DNA from: Woeseiaceae bacterium
Lineage (GTDB): Bacteria; Pseudomonadota; Gammaproteobacteria; Steroidobacterales; Woeseiaceae
Assembly (NCBI GenBank): GCA_021773115.1
Contig: JAJFKS010000017.1
Location: 186,001 to 250,000 of the forward strand
Direction of reading: 5' to 3'
DNA length: 64,000 nt
Shown here: piece by piece, positions 36,189 through 45,335 of the stretch
Layout of the letters: each line of letters opens with the position of its first letter
Numbering within the stretch: the stretch's first letter is position 1
Translations under genes and position numbers: made by a program
Notes under the pieces: model-generated
Databases searched by the model: none
Seen by the model: only the letters and a program-made list of their open reading frames with translations
What the model was told of the DNA's origin: nothing

Positions 36189-37037
36189 ATGAAAGTTGTT
36201 AATAGCAAAGAAGAGCTCAATGAGCAGCTCGCCGAATGGCGTGATGAGGGCGAGCACATCGCGCTGGTGCCGACAATGGGTAACCTGCACGCGGGCCATG
36301 TGTCACTCGTCGAGCTGGCACGCGAAAATGCGGAACGAGTGGTCGTTAGCATTTTCGTCAACCCGACGCAATTCGGAAAGGATGAGGATTTCGAGCAATA
36401 TCCGCGTACGCTGGAAAAGGATACTCGACGTTTGAAAACAATCTCTGCCGATCTTATTTTCGCGCCTGCCGTCGAAACGATTTATCCATTTGGTGTGGAG
36501 GACGCGACGATGATTTCCGTACCGCGTATTACCGAAAACTTTTGCGGAAAAAGCCGGCCAGGGCATTTCGACGGCGTCACAAGCGTTGTGGCGCGATTGT
36601 TCGGTATCGTTCGCCCCGATGTTGCGGTGTTTGGGCAAAAGGATTTCCAGCAGCAGCTGGTTATACGGCATATGGCACTGGACTTGTGTCTACCGATCAA
36701 AATTATTACCGGCGAAACCGTTCGCGACGATGATGGGCTGGCGCTCAGTTCCAGGAATCAGTATTTGACCGACGACGAGCGCGCTATCGCGCCGCTGTTA
36801 TACGAGGTTTTAGTCGCTGTCGGTGACAAACTGCAAAGTGGCGCTCGAAATTTCGACGAGCTGGAAGCAGCATCTGCCAGGCAACTTTCGGAGGCGGGAT
36901 TCGATGTCGATTACTTCGCAATTCGCCGTGCACTGAATCTTGAGAGCCCGGATCGGGATTGTGATGAGTTGGTTATCCTGGTTGCCGCGAAGCTTGGTAA
37001 TGCACGCCTGATCGACAATTTGATCGTTACGATCTAG
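36189..37037 (+). CDS. panC: Pantoate--beta-alanine ligase
   Basis: This 282-residue enzyme condenses pantoate and beta-alanine using ATP. The nucleotidyl-transferase motifs are PTMGNLHAGHVSLV (HxGH), FGQKDFQQQLVIRHMA and the KMSKS-like RDDDGLALSSRN. All are intact, and length is the family norm. panD is not in the window. The panB-panC order is conserved. Confidence 0.97.
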   Translation: MKVVNSKEELNEQLAEWRDEGEHIALVPTMGNLHAGHVSLVELARENAERVVVSIFVNPTQFGKDEDFEQYPRTLEKDTRRLKTISADLIFAPAVETIYPFGVEDATMISVPRITENFCGKSRPGHFDGVTSVVARLFGIVRPDVAVFGQKDFQQQLVIRHMALDLCLPIKIITGETVRDDDGLALSSRNQYLTDDERAIAPLLYEVLVAVGDKLQSGARNFDELEAASARQLSEAGFDVDYFAIRRALNLESPDRDCDELVILVAAKLGNARLIDNLIVTI

Positions 37038-37052
37038 GACGTGTAGCAAGTC

Positions 37053-38033
37053 TTAATCAGAGACCAGGTTGCGTCCTGCGTTCTTCGCACGATACAGCGC
37101 CGCATCCGCAGCTCGCGTCAGCGAATCGAGATCGCCGCGCGGTGCCAGTTCAGCGACACCCATTGAGATTTTGACGGGTATCTGGATCAACGAATCACTG
37201 CCGTCGCTGGTGCTGCCACTGACAGCCAGGCGAACCCGCTCGCCGATCTCCAGAGCTTGTTCTTTCGATGCGCCGGGCAACAACACGGCGAACTCATCGC
37301 CGCCATAGCGTACCAATAAATCATTCGGCCGAAACTGTGACCGCAATACATTGGATACAGCTGACAACGCGCGATCCCCGGCAATATGTCCGAACATGTC
37401 GTTAAACTGTTTGAAGTTGTCGACGTCGATCATCATCATCGTTACCGGTTCTTCTTTTTCGATGCAGCGCTGAATCTCTAATGGGAAGAGGTCTTGCATC
37501 GTGTGGCGGTTAGCGAGGCTGGTCAAAGCGTCAGTCGTTGCATGACGTTCGAATTTTTTTAATTCGCCGAAACTGTCGGCAATAACACGATTGTGGCTGC
37601 GTACGCGTTCCGACAGAACGATAAGTAAGTTTTTTGCAAAGTCGTGCGAGGCATCGACCATTTTCCAGAGAACAGATTGGTGAATCAGCAGCAGATGTGC
37701 CTCCTCGGCACCGATGACAAACGCTGATGGGTCGCGGTCTTCAATAATGGACATTTCACCAACGCAGGCGCCGACTTCCATAGTGGCCAGAACCGGAGTG
37801 TCCGGTGAACCGACATGGATGTTCAAACTTCCCGACAGAACAATGTACACGTACTCGTTTTTCGCGCCGGGTGAAAGCAGCAGTTCTCCTGCAGCAAGGT
37901 CACGTCGTTCGCATCGTTGCAAAAGTTCGTTCACATCATTCGGCAACACGCCCTTGAACAGCTCGAGACTATCGAGCAGCGAGCGTTTGTAGTCTGAATT
38001 GGTGGCAAGAGATTGTGGCAAAACTAACTCCAT
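37053..38033 (-). CDS. Cyclic-nucleotide-binding domain fused to GGDEF diguanylate cyclase
   Basis: This ~326-residue soluble protein starts at ATG 38033. Residues ~15-140 form a cNMP-binding beta roll (LAAGELLLSPGAKNEYVYIVLSGSLNIHV), and about 170-325 form a GGDEF domain. The active site is intact (RYGGDEFAVLL). The inhibitory I-site RPND lies five residues before GGDEF, so product inhibition is likely. It should make c-di-GMP under the control of a bound nucleotide or redox state. It is next to panC, but on the opposite strand. Confidence 0.92.
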   Translation of the reverse strand: MELVLPQSLATNSDYKRSLLDSLELFKGVLPNDVNELLQRCERRDLAAGELLLSPGAKNEYVYIVLSGSLNIHVGSPDTPVLATMEVGACVGEMSIIEDRDPSAFVIGAEEAHLLLIHQSVLWKMVDASHDFAKNLLIVLSERVRSHNRVIADSFGELKKFERHATTDALTSLANRHTMQDLFPLEIQRCIEKEEPVTMMMIDVDNFKQFNDMFGHIAGDRALSAVSNVLRSQFRPNDLLVRYGGDEFAVLLPGASKEQALEIGERVRLAVSGSTSDGSDSLIQIPVKISMGVAELAPRGDLDSLTRAADAALYRAKNAGRNLVSD

Positions 38034-38131
38034 GAGCAAGCATGGAATTGTTGCGCGTTTTAGACCAGATAAACAACGACCAGACCACAAATTTGCCTAC
38101 GTAAAAGCCACCAATAATGTGACGGGCATCA

Positions 38132-39001
38132 CTAGTCGTCGGCTTCGAGCTCGGCGCGGGCCTCTGCAAACGACACTCGATCAGCGTCGGTGACAACAGG
38201 ATACTGAAGGCCGATGTTTTTCAGAGCGCTGACAATAATTTCTGCCACGCGTGCTTGCATGTAGGATTTGTCGTCCGCGGGTATCGCGTACCAGGGTGCC
38301 CAGCTGCGCGATGTGGCGTTAAGTGCGGCTTCGTAGGCGGACATGTATTTATCCCAATGCCGCCGTTCTTTGACATCGCCTGCGTCAAACTTCCAGTTCT
38401 TGGTGGGCTTGTCGAGGCGTGCCAGGAAGCGTCGTTTTTGTTCCTCTTTTGAGACATTCAGCCAGAACTTCAGGATCACCGTGCCATTGCGCGCGAGGTG
38501 TTCTTCCTGCTGCCGAATGGACCTCATACGATCCTCCCAAATGGTCTCAAGATTGATTTCGCCGGGCAGTCGCTGATAGGTCAGGATTTCCGGATGCACT
38601 CGCACCACCAGCACTTCTTCGTATTGGCTGCGATTAAAAATTCCGATCCGGCCACGCTCGGGCAAGCGGGTTGTGGTGCGCCACAAAAAGTCGTGATCGA
38701 GTTCGTGTGATGACGGTTTTTTGAAGCTGAATACCTGGCAGCCCGATGGATCAACGCCTTGCATTACCGATCGGATGGTGCTGTCTTTACCCGCCGCATC
38801 CATAGCCTGAAACACGAGTAGTACAGCGCGTCGATCGCCGGCCATAAGAATTCGTTGCAGCGTATTGAGCTCTTTTACTGTCTTGCGGCGATGCTTGCCT
38901 TTGTGCAGATGGCCGTCGGTCAGCGCAGTTGTGCTGGACTTTGCAACATCGAAGCTGCCGTCGAAGGGAACCAGGTATTCCGATTCGGGTGCTTCAAACA
39001 T
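38132..39001 (-). CDS. ppk2: Polyphosphate kinase 2 family protein
   Basis: This 289-residue PPK2 protein has Walker A in FQAMDAAGKDSTIRS and Walker B/lid blocks IFNRSQYEEVLVVRVHPEIL and KFWLNVSKEEQKRRFLARLDKPTKNWKF. PPK2 enzymes use polyphosphate to phosphorylate nucleotides. The class (I, II or III) cannot be decided reliably by eye. It overlaps the end of queG by 8 bp on the same strand. Confidence 0.92.
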   Translation of the reverse strand: MFEAPESEYLVPFDGSFDVAKSSTTALTDGHLHKGKHRRKTVKELNTLQRILMAGDRRAVLLVFQAMDAAGKDSTIRSVMQGVDPSGCQVFSFKKPSSHELDHDFLWRTTTRLPERGRIGIFNRSQYEEVLVVRVHPEILTYQRLPGEINLETIWEDRMRSIRQQEEHLARNGTVILKFWLNVSKEEQKRRFLARLDKPTKNWKFDAGDVKERRHWDKYMSAYEAALNATSRSWAPWYAIPADDKSYMQARVAEIIVSALKNIGLQYPVVTDADRVSFAEARAELEADD

Positions 39002-40088
39002 TCAAATTCTCCGGGTCTCGATATTGGTGTTGTTGTATTGCCCACTGTACATGTTCTGCAATCAACGGTGAGTTGTCATTTCTTCTGCTTACGAGTGCTG
39101 CGAGGACCTTGTCGCTGGACTTTGCGTTGCCGAGCGCAACCGCAATATTTCGCAACCAACGTTCATGCCCGATTCGGCGTATGGCGCTACCTTCTGTTTT
39201 ATCGAGCCAGGTTTGCTCGTCCCACAAGAACAGATCGGTCAGTTCTGCGTCGTTGAGTCCGTGACGCGGCGCGAAATCTCCTTCGGCAGATGGCTTGGCG
39301 AACTTATTCCACGGACAAAATAGCTGACAGTCGTCGCAACCATAAACCCGATTACCAATCGCTTTGCGAAACTCTTCGGGAATCGAGCCCTTGTTTTCGA
39401 TCGTCAGGTAGGAGATGCAGCGGCGTGCGTCGAGCTTGTACGGTGCAACGATGGCGTCGGTTGGGCAAACATCGATACAAGCTGCGCACGATCCACAGTG
39501 CGAAACTTCGGCCTCATCGACCGGCAAGGGGAGATCCGTGTACAGCTCGCCGAGGAAAAACCAGGAGCCGGTGTCGCGATCTATCAGGTTGGTGTGTTTG
39601 CCGATCCAGCCGACGCCGCTTTTCTCGGCGATCGCTTTTTCAAGTACTGGTGCGCTGTCGACAAAAATCCGGTAACCGAAGCGTCCGATTTTTTCCTCGA
39701 TGCGCCGTGCCAGGGCACGCAGTCGTCCTTTCAGAACTTTGTGATAGTCGCGGCCCAGCGCGTACCGCGATATGTACGCAGTGGAATCGTGATCGAGCAG
39801 TGCTTTCGCATTGTCTTGTGATTCAGGCAGATAATCCATGCGCACGGAAATGACTCGCAGTGTTCCAGGGACAAGGTCTTGCGGGCGACTGCGCTTGCTA
39901 CCGTGACGTTCCATGTAGTCCATCGAGCCGTGGAACCGAAGTGAGAGCCACTCGGTGAGGCGATCTTCAGCTTCGCTCAGATCGATGTCGCTGACACCAC
40001 ACTTTTGAAAGCCGAGTTCGGCACACCAATCGACGATGGCGCCCTTCAGCTCCCGCAGATCCTTACTTGCAATTGTCGATATCGTCAC
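38994..40088 (-). CDS. queG: Epoxyqueuosine reductase
   Basis: This ~364-residue cobalamin-dependent enzyme makes queuosine in tRNA. Two 4Fe-4S motifs are clear: CGSCAACIDVCPTDAI and GCDDCQLFCPWN. The N-terminal half holds the B12-binding domain (VDSAPVLEKAIAEKSGVGWIGKH). GTG 40088 (TISTIASKDLRELK) is chosen with GAAGGAA upstream; the frame extends 20 codons further into the region overlapping nnr. Divergent queG/nnr is the E. coli arrangement. Note the FecCD-type importer in the same window at 61-64 kb, possibly for cobalamin. Confidence 0.95.
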   Translation of the reverse strand: MTISTIASKDLRELKGAIVDWCAELGFQKCGVSDIDLSEAEDRLTEWLSLRFHGSMDYMERHGSKRSRPQDLVPGTLRVISVRMDYLPESQDNAKALLDHDSTAYISRYALGRDYHKVLKGRLRALARRIEEKIGRFGYRIFVDSAPVLEKAIAEKSGVGWIGKHTNLIDRDTGSWFFLGELYTDLPLPVDEAEVSHCGSCAACIDVCPTDAIVAPYKLDARRCISYLTIENKGSIPEEFRKAIGNRVYGCDDCQLFCPWNKFAKPSAEGDFAPRHGLNDAELTDLFLWDEQTWLDKTEGSAIRRIGHERWLRNIAVALGNAKSSDKVLAALVSRRNDNSPLIAEHVQWAIQQHQYRDPENLNV

Positions 40089-40112
40089 TGTTGGTTCCTT
40101 CCCTGGCCACAG

Positions 40113-40118
40113 TATAAT
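40113..40118 (+). promoter_or_regulatory. TATAAT -10 box close to the nnr start
   Basis: A perfect TATAAT ends 8 bases before the nnr ATG at 40126, so transcription would begin at or next to the start codon. The -35 candidate TTGGTT (40091-40096) is weak. Either the transcript is leaderless, or the real promoter and start are elsewhere. It is back to back with queG. Confidence 0.35.
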
Positions 40119-40125
40119 CGTCACG

Positions 40126-41604
40126 ATGCAGCCCTTACCCGCAAACATTTACTCAGCTGCGTCAGTCCGCGAGTTGGATCGTATCGCGATTGAGGAGCAG
40201 GGTGTCCCCGGATACACGTTGATGCGGCGTGCGGCGGCTGCTGCATTCGAGGTTGCGCGGAGCGAATTCCCCGAGGCGAAACGGTGGCAGATTGCTTGCG
40301 GTGCCGGCAATAACGGTGGCGACGGCTATGTTCTCGCGCAATTGGCAGCCCGGGATGGCCTCGTTGTCTCGGTGGTCACGCTGGTCGATCCGGGCACGCT
40401 CAGTGGTGACGCGGCGACAGCCTACGCTGACTTCATTGCGGAGGGCGGAGTGGTGCTTCCCTGGTCCGGCGAACTTGACGACACTGCGGAACTGCTGGTT
40501 GACGCGATACTCGGCAGCGGATTGCAGCGCAAGGTCGCTGGCGATTTCGCTGCGGCCGTTGCGGCGATCAACGCACATCGGGCCAGTGTTCAGGCTTTGG
40601 ATATCGCCACTGGAATCCATGCTGACAGTGGGGCCGTCATGGGCTGCGCGGTCAGGGCAGACATCACGACGACATTTGTCGGCCTTAAAGCCGGCCTGTT
40701 CCTCGGTGAGGGGCCGAACTACTGCGGCAGGATTAGCTTCGCGGGCCTGGCTATCGATACGGACGCTGAAGTCCGACAAAAGGCCCTGTATCGGCGAATT
40801 CAAGCGGGCATGATCCGTGCTCATCTGCCGCCACGTTCTCGTGGCTCGCACAAAGGTGATTTCGGCCATGTACTGGTCATTGGTGGTGGCAGCGGCATGC
40901 CGGGCGCGGCGCGGCTCTGTGGTGAAGCGGCGTTACGCGCCGGTGCCGGCAGAGTCAGCGTCGCCACGCATCCCGAGCACGCCGCTGCGATCGCTGGCGG
41001 CCGACCTGAACTCATGTGCCGGGGAGTCGCCGGTGGTGAGCAGCTTCTTTCGCTGCTGGATACGGCTGATGTTATTGCGTTTGGGCCCGGTTTGGGTCAG
41101 TCGACCTGGGCAGAGAGTCTTTATCGCGCGGTCAGAGCTGACAAGCGTCGTGCGGTCTGGGATGCTGATGCGTTGAACCTGCTCGCCGCACAACCCACGC
41201 GAGCGGCAGCCCGGATCATCACGCCACACCCGGGCGAGGCGGCGACACTGTTGTCACTGCGTTCGGTCGACATCCAGGCCAACCGCCCCAAAGCGCTCGC
41301 CGACTTGCAACAAAAGCTCGGTGGTGTGGTTGTCCTGAAGGGTGCCGGGACGCTGGTGTCCGCTGCCGGTGACGTGCCGTGGATATCGACCTCAGGCAAT
41401 CCCGGAATGGCGGCTCCCGGTATGGGTGATGTACTGACTGGAGTAATTGCGGCCCTGTTAGCACAAGGGCTTGAGCTGGGCGATGCAGCGGCCATTGGCG
41501 TCGAAATGCACGCTTTGGCTGGTGATCTGGCGGCGGCAGACGGCGAGCGTGGCATGCTCGCGTCCGATGTCATCCTTGCGCTGCGGCAGGTCGCCAATCC
41601 ATGA
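40126..41604 (+). CDS. nnr: Bifunctional NAD(P)H-hydrate epimerase / ADP-dependent dehydratase
   Basis: This 492-residue protein repairs hydrated NAD(P)H. The N-terminal YjeF_N domain (about 1-215) has GAGNNGGDGYVLA. The C-terminal kinase-like domain (about 225-490) has GDFGHVLVIGGGSGMPGA and GNPGMAAPGMGDVLTGVIAALLAQG. ATG 40126 is used; the frame is open 30 codons upstream across queG. It overlaps tsaE by ATGA. Confidence 0.96.
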   Translation: MQPLPANIYSAASVRELDRIAIEEQGVPGYTLMRRAAAAAFEVARSEFPEAKRWQIACGAGNNGGDGYVLAQLAARDGLVVSVVTLVDPGTLSGDAATAYADFIAEGGVVLPWSGELDDTAELLVDAILGSGLQRKVAGDFAAAVAAINAHRASVQALDIATGIHADSGAVMGCAVRADITTTFVGLKAGLFLGEGPNYCGRISFAGLAIDTDAEVRQKALYRRIQAGMIRAHLPPRSRGSHKGDFGHVLVIGGGSGMPGAARLCGEAALRAGAGRVSVATHPEHAAAIAGGRPELMCRGVAGGEQLLSLLDTADVIAFGPGLGQSTWAESLYRAVRADKRRAVWDADALNLLAAQPTRAAARIITPHPGEAATLLSLRSVDIQANRPKALADLQQKLGGVVVLKGAGTLVSAAGDVPWISTSGNPGMAAPGMGDVLTGVIAALLAQGLELGDAAAIGVEMHALAGDLAAADGERGMLASDVILALRQVANP

Positions 41605-42053
41605 AGCTTGAGCTCGCTGACGAAGCCGCAACGATTGCGCTGGCGAACGCAGTCTATCGCGCCCTGCCGGCTAATCGCGCCGGCTGGACGCTGCTCCTCT
41701 GTGGTGAATTAGGTGCTGGTAAGTCGACATTTGCCCGGGCATTTATCCGGGCAGCCGGCCATGAGGGACCTGTGCCGAGCCCGACCTATACGCTGGTCGA
41801 GCCCTATGCCCTGGCATCGGGGTTCATATATCATATTGATTTATATAGAGTTTCAAGTGAGGACGAGCTGTACTTCCTCGGTTTCGATGAGCTCGACGAG
41901 GGTTGTTGCCTGGTCGAATGGCCGGAGCGGGCGCCGGGACTCCTGGCGACCGCGGACCTCAAGATTGAGCTCAGTTTTGAGTCGACGGGCCGGTCGGCCC
42001 GAATAATCGCGATCAGCGAACGCGGATCAGCTTTGATTCAGAAGATTAACTAA
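41601..42053 (+). CDS. tsaE: tRNA threonylcarbamoyladenosine biosynthesis ATPase TsaE
   Basis: This 150-residue P-loop protein has LCGELGAGKSTFARAFIRA, SPTYTLVEPY and the Walker B-like IYHIDLYRV, diagnostic of TsaE. With TsaB and TsaD it makes t6A37 in tRNA. The AT-rich patch encoding FIYHIDLYR stands out from the flanking GC-rich DNA, but the motif explains it. The gene overlaps nnr and precedes the amidase gene by 100 bp. Confidence 0.95.
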   Translation: MKLELADEAATIALANAVYRALPANRAGWTLLLCGELGAGKSTFARAFIRAAGHEGPVPSPTYTLVEPYALASGFIYHIDLYRVSSEDELYFLGFDELDEGCCLVEWPERAPGLLATADLKIELSFESTGRSARIIAISERGSALIQKIN

Positions 42054-42153
42054 GTCCGGTATCCTCATAATATTGAAGCGAAAACTCTTGGTTTTTCGCC
42101 CAAGGTTTGTATACTCGTCAAACATAATCCGGCCAGGGCTGAGACGTTTTCCG

Positions 42154-43473
42154 ATGACCCCATTGCGACTGACATTGCTATTATTGATTGTGCTGTACAG
42201 CAGCGCGGCAAATGCCGGATCAACGGTCGAAAATGTCCGGATATGGTCAGAAAACGACAAAACACGAGTTGTCCTCGATCTGAGCCGGTCCGTTGATCAC
42301 AATATCTTCACATTGCGCGGTCCTGATCGTCTGGTTATCGACCTGAAAGACAGCCGGCTGGCAAAGAACCTGACGCAGTTGCCCAACGGCGTCGGCAGCG
42401 TCCGCTCTATTCGCAGCGCGGTGCGTTCAAACGGTCAGCTCCGGGTTGTTCTGGATCTGACGCAAGGTGTTCGCTCACGAAGTTTTGCCGCGGGTCCCAA
42501 TTCACAATACGGCGACCGGCTGGTGATTGACCTGCAACGCGCGGGCAACCTCGAGCCCGTCAAACGTGCCTCCGAAGGCTATCGACCTGGGCGTGACATC
42601 GTTATCGCAATTGATGCGGGCCACGGCGGACATGACCCGGGTGCGCTGGGCAGACGTTCGAAAGAAAAAGACATTGCGCTCGATATCAGCAAGGAGTTGG
42701 CACGCATTATCAATGCCGAGCCCGGTATGAGCGCGGTATTGATTCGCGATCGTGACGTGTTCGTCGAACACCGTGACCGAATGGCCATCGCCAGCAAAGC
42801 CAAAGCGGATCTTTTCGTTTCCATTCACGCGGATGCATTCAAGAACCGCAGCGCCAGTGGTGCATCGGTATTCGCCTTGAATCTTGTCGGCGCGAGCAAG
42901 GAAGCAGCGCGCACGATGCAGCAACGAGAAAGAGCACCCGTCAGCGTTGGCGGCGTTTCCTTGCACGATAAGGATGAGGTTCTCGCGTCAGTTTTGTTCG
43001 ACCTGTCGCAGAACGCAGCACTCAGCGCCAGCCTCGATGTTGGTGGCAAGGTCAGTGGACAGATGAGCCGCGTCGCAAAGATGCACACGAAATCGGTCAA
43101 GCAGAAGGAATTGATCGTGCTGAAGTCAGCCGACATGCCGTCTATCCTGGTCGAAACCGGCTTTATTTCAAACGCGTCAGAAGAGAACAAATTGCGCGAT
43201 CGGGCACACCAGGGGCGCCTGGCGAGCGCAATTCTTGGCGGTATTCGCGATTATTATTACACCAACCCGCCGACCGACACGCGGATCGCGATGGACCTTC
43301 GCCGGATACCGGCGAAGCAGGTTCGTTACGTGATCGCACGCGGCGACACGATTTCCGAAATCGCGCAGCGCTACAATGTCAGTCCCGCCGCAATTCGGCG
43401 CGCCAACAAGCTGTCAACCGACAATATTCGCATCGGTCAGACCCTGAATATCCCCGTATTCACCGGCGGTTAG
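42154..43473 (+). CDS. amiC: N-acetylmuramoyl-L-alanine amidase with AMIN and LysM domains
   Basis: This ~439-residue exported enzyme has a signal peptide (MTPLRLTLLLLIVLYSSAANAG), an AMIN domain (about 25-125) that targets it to the septum, an amidase_3 domain and a C-terminal LysM (VRYVIARGDTISEIAQRYNVSPAAI...). Zinc ligands lie in IDAGHGGHDPGA and VSIHADAF; the catalytic Glu is in SILVETGFISN. It splits peptidoglycan at cell division. AmiB/C orthology is not resolved. ATG 42154 is preferred to an upstream TTG. Confidence 0.93.
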   Translation: MTPLRLTLLLLIVLYSSAANAGSTVENVRIWSENDKTRVVLDLSRSVDHNIFTLRGPDRLVIDLKDSRLAKNLTQLPNGVGSVRSIRSAVRSNGQLRVVLDLTQGVRSRSFAAGPNSQYGDRLVIDLQRAGNLEPVKRASEGYRPGRDIVIAIDAGHGGHDPGALGRRSKEKDIALDISKELARIINAEPGMSAVLIRDRDVFVEHRDRMAIASKAKADLFVSIHADAFKNRSASGASVFALNLVGASKEAARTMQQRERAPVSVGGVSLHDKDEVLASVLFDLSQNAALSASLDVGGKVSGQMSRVAKMHTKSVKQKELIVLKSADMPSILVETGFISNASEENKLRDRAHQGRLASAILGGIRDYYYTNPPTDTRIAMDLRRIPAKQVRYVIARGDTISEIAQRYNVSPAAIRRANKLSTDNIRIGQTLNIPVFTGG

Positions 43474-43571
43474 CGCAAACTCCAGAGAAAGACCCAGGCG
43501 GAATTCAGTCCGGGCAAGACTTTTGCACGCGGATTTGAAAAAATACCGGATTAACCGTTCAGGCAGCTTCG

Positions 43572-45326
43572 ATGCCAATCCAGCAACTCCCAGACCACCT
43601 GATTAACCAGATTGCAGCCGGCGAGGTCGTTGAGCGCCCGGCCTCCGTCATTAAGGAACTGGTTGAGAACAGTCTGGATGCAGGCGCGCAGACTGTGCAG
43701 ATCGATGTTGTTGCCGGCGGGCAAAAACTCATTCGTATTCGTGACGATGGCGGTGGCATCAATAAGGACGAGATGGTGCTCGCCCTGTCGCGCCACGCGA
43801 CCAGCAAAATTTCAAGTCTGGACGATCTGGAAGCCGTGGCATCTCTTGGTTTCCGCGGAGAGGCATTGCCGAGCATCGCCTCGGTCGCGCGCCTCGCCCT
43901 TTATTCGCGAACACCTGATCAGGATTCTGCATGGCGGGTCGAGGCCGACGGCGGAAAAATCTGCGATGCGATTCCGGCCGCACACCCGACGGGGACAACG
44001 GTCGAAGTGCACGACCTGTTCTACAACACGCCCGCTCGCCGCCGATTTATGCGCACCGAACGCACAGAATTTGGCCATATCGAGAAATGGGTTCGGCGGC
44101 TGGCGCTGTCACGCCCGGAAATCGGATTCACACTGTCCCACAATCAGCGAGTCGTGTTACAGACGCCGGCTGCGAAGTCGATTGAAGAGCAACGCCAGCG
44201 TATCGCGAAAATCTGCGGTGATGCATTCGCCGAGCAATGTGTCGTGCTCGAACGCGAGGCCGAGGGCATTGCATTGTTTGGTTGGATCGGTTTGCCGACC
44301 TTCAACCGTAGCCAGCCGGATATGCAGTACTGGTTCGTGAATGGTCGCAGCGTTACCGACAAGACGCTCGCACACGCGGTTCGGCATGCTTATCGCGACG
44401 TTTTGTTTCATGGGCGATATCCCGCCTATGTTCTCAACCTGACAATGGATCCTGCCAGCATCGATGCCAACGCGCATCCGGCGAAGCACGAGATCCGTTT
44501 TCGTGATGGTCGTCGTGTGCACGGTGTGGTGTCACAGTCTGTCAGCGTTGCGTTACAGGACACGCGACCCGGCGGCCACAATGTCGCGCCGATTCCGATG
44601 ACGCGTGAATCTGTTTTTCATCAGGGTTCGATGCCGCTCCAGTCTCGACCGAGCACATCGGGTGTACGGGAAACCTTAGCGGCGTACAGGGCTATGGCAA
44701 CGGCTCCGTCGCTGGCTGATGTCCCTGAAAACGCAACTGAAGTTCCTCCCCTGGGTTTCGCAGTCGCACAATTGGCGGGCGTTTACATTCTTGCCGAAAA
44801 TAAAGATGGCCTCGTTATTGTGGATACACATGCTGCACATGAACGTATTACCTACGAAAAACTGAAAAAAAGCTTTGATGACAGAAAACTGGTGCGCCAG
44901 CCGCTACTGGTTCCGGAATCGATATCGATTGCACAAAGCGAGGCAGATCTTATTGAACAATCGGGTCGCTTACTCGCCAATCTCGGTCTTGTTGTCGACA
45001 GAACCGGCCCGACCAGCGTGATGGTGCGAGAAGTTCCGGCGCTGCTCAAGGACTCGGATGTCGAGTCGCTGCTTCGTGACGTGCTTTCGGATTTATCGGA
45101 GGCGGGACAAAGCAATCGAATCGAAGATGCCGGCGACGACTACCTGGCAACGATGGCTTGTCATCACTCCGTGCGTGCCAACCGCTTGCTGACGATTGAT
45201 GAAATGAACGCACTGTTGCGTGAAATGGAGCGCACTGAGCGTGCCGACCAGTGCAATCACGGACGCCCGACCTGGACGAGCGTGTCGATGTCGGAACTGG
45301 ACCGCTTGTTTTTGCGTGGACGCTGA
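43572..45326 (+). CDS. mutL: DNA mismatch repair protein MutL
   Basis: This 584-residue GHKL ATPase has ELVENSLDAGA, IRDDGGGI and GFRGEALPSI (ATP site). Unlike E. coli MutL, the C-terminal domain keeps the endonuclease pattern: DTHAAHERITYE (DxHA-x2-E-x4-E), ACHHSVRA and QCNHGRPTW. It is therefore probably a nicking MutL that does not need MutH. The linker (about 340-390) is short. It sits between the amidase and miaA, as in many gammaproteobacteria. Confidence 0.96.
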   Translation: MPIQQLPDHLINQIAAGEVVERPASVIKELVENSLDAGAQTVQIDVVAGGQKLIRIRDDGGGINKDEMVLALSRHATSKISSLDDLEAVASLGFRGEALPSIASVARLALYSRTPDQDSAWRVEADGGKICDAIPAAHPTGTTVEVHDLFYNTPARRRFMRTERTEFGHIEKWVRRLALSRPEIGFTLSHNQRVVLQTPAAKSIEEQRQRIAKICGDAFAEQCVVLEREAEGIALFGWIGLPTFNRSQPDMQYWFVNGRSVTDKTLAHAVRHAYRDVLFHGRYPAYVLNLTMDPASIDANAHPAKHEIRFRDGRRVHGVVSQSVSVALQDTRPGGHNVAPIPMTRESVFHQGSMPLQSRPSTSGVRETLAAYRAMATAPSLADVPENATEVPPLGFAVAQLAGVYILAENKDGLVIVDTHAAHERITYEKLKKSFDDRKLVRQPLLVPESISIAQSEADLIEQSGRLLANLGLVVDRTGPTSVMVREVPALLKDSDVESLLRDVLSDLSEAGQSNRIEDAGDDYLATMACHHSVRANRLLTIDEMNALLREMERTERADQCNHGRPTWTSVSMSELDRLFLRGR

Positions 45327-45335
45327 GACGCGCGA

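Noticed and set aside
41821..41860. AT-rich patch in tsaE considered as foreign DNA
   Set aside because: It encodes the conserved IYHIDLYRV motif in frame, so codon choice explains it.
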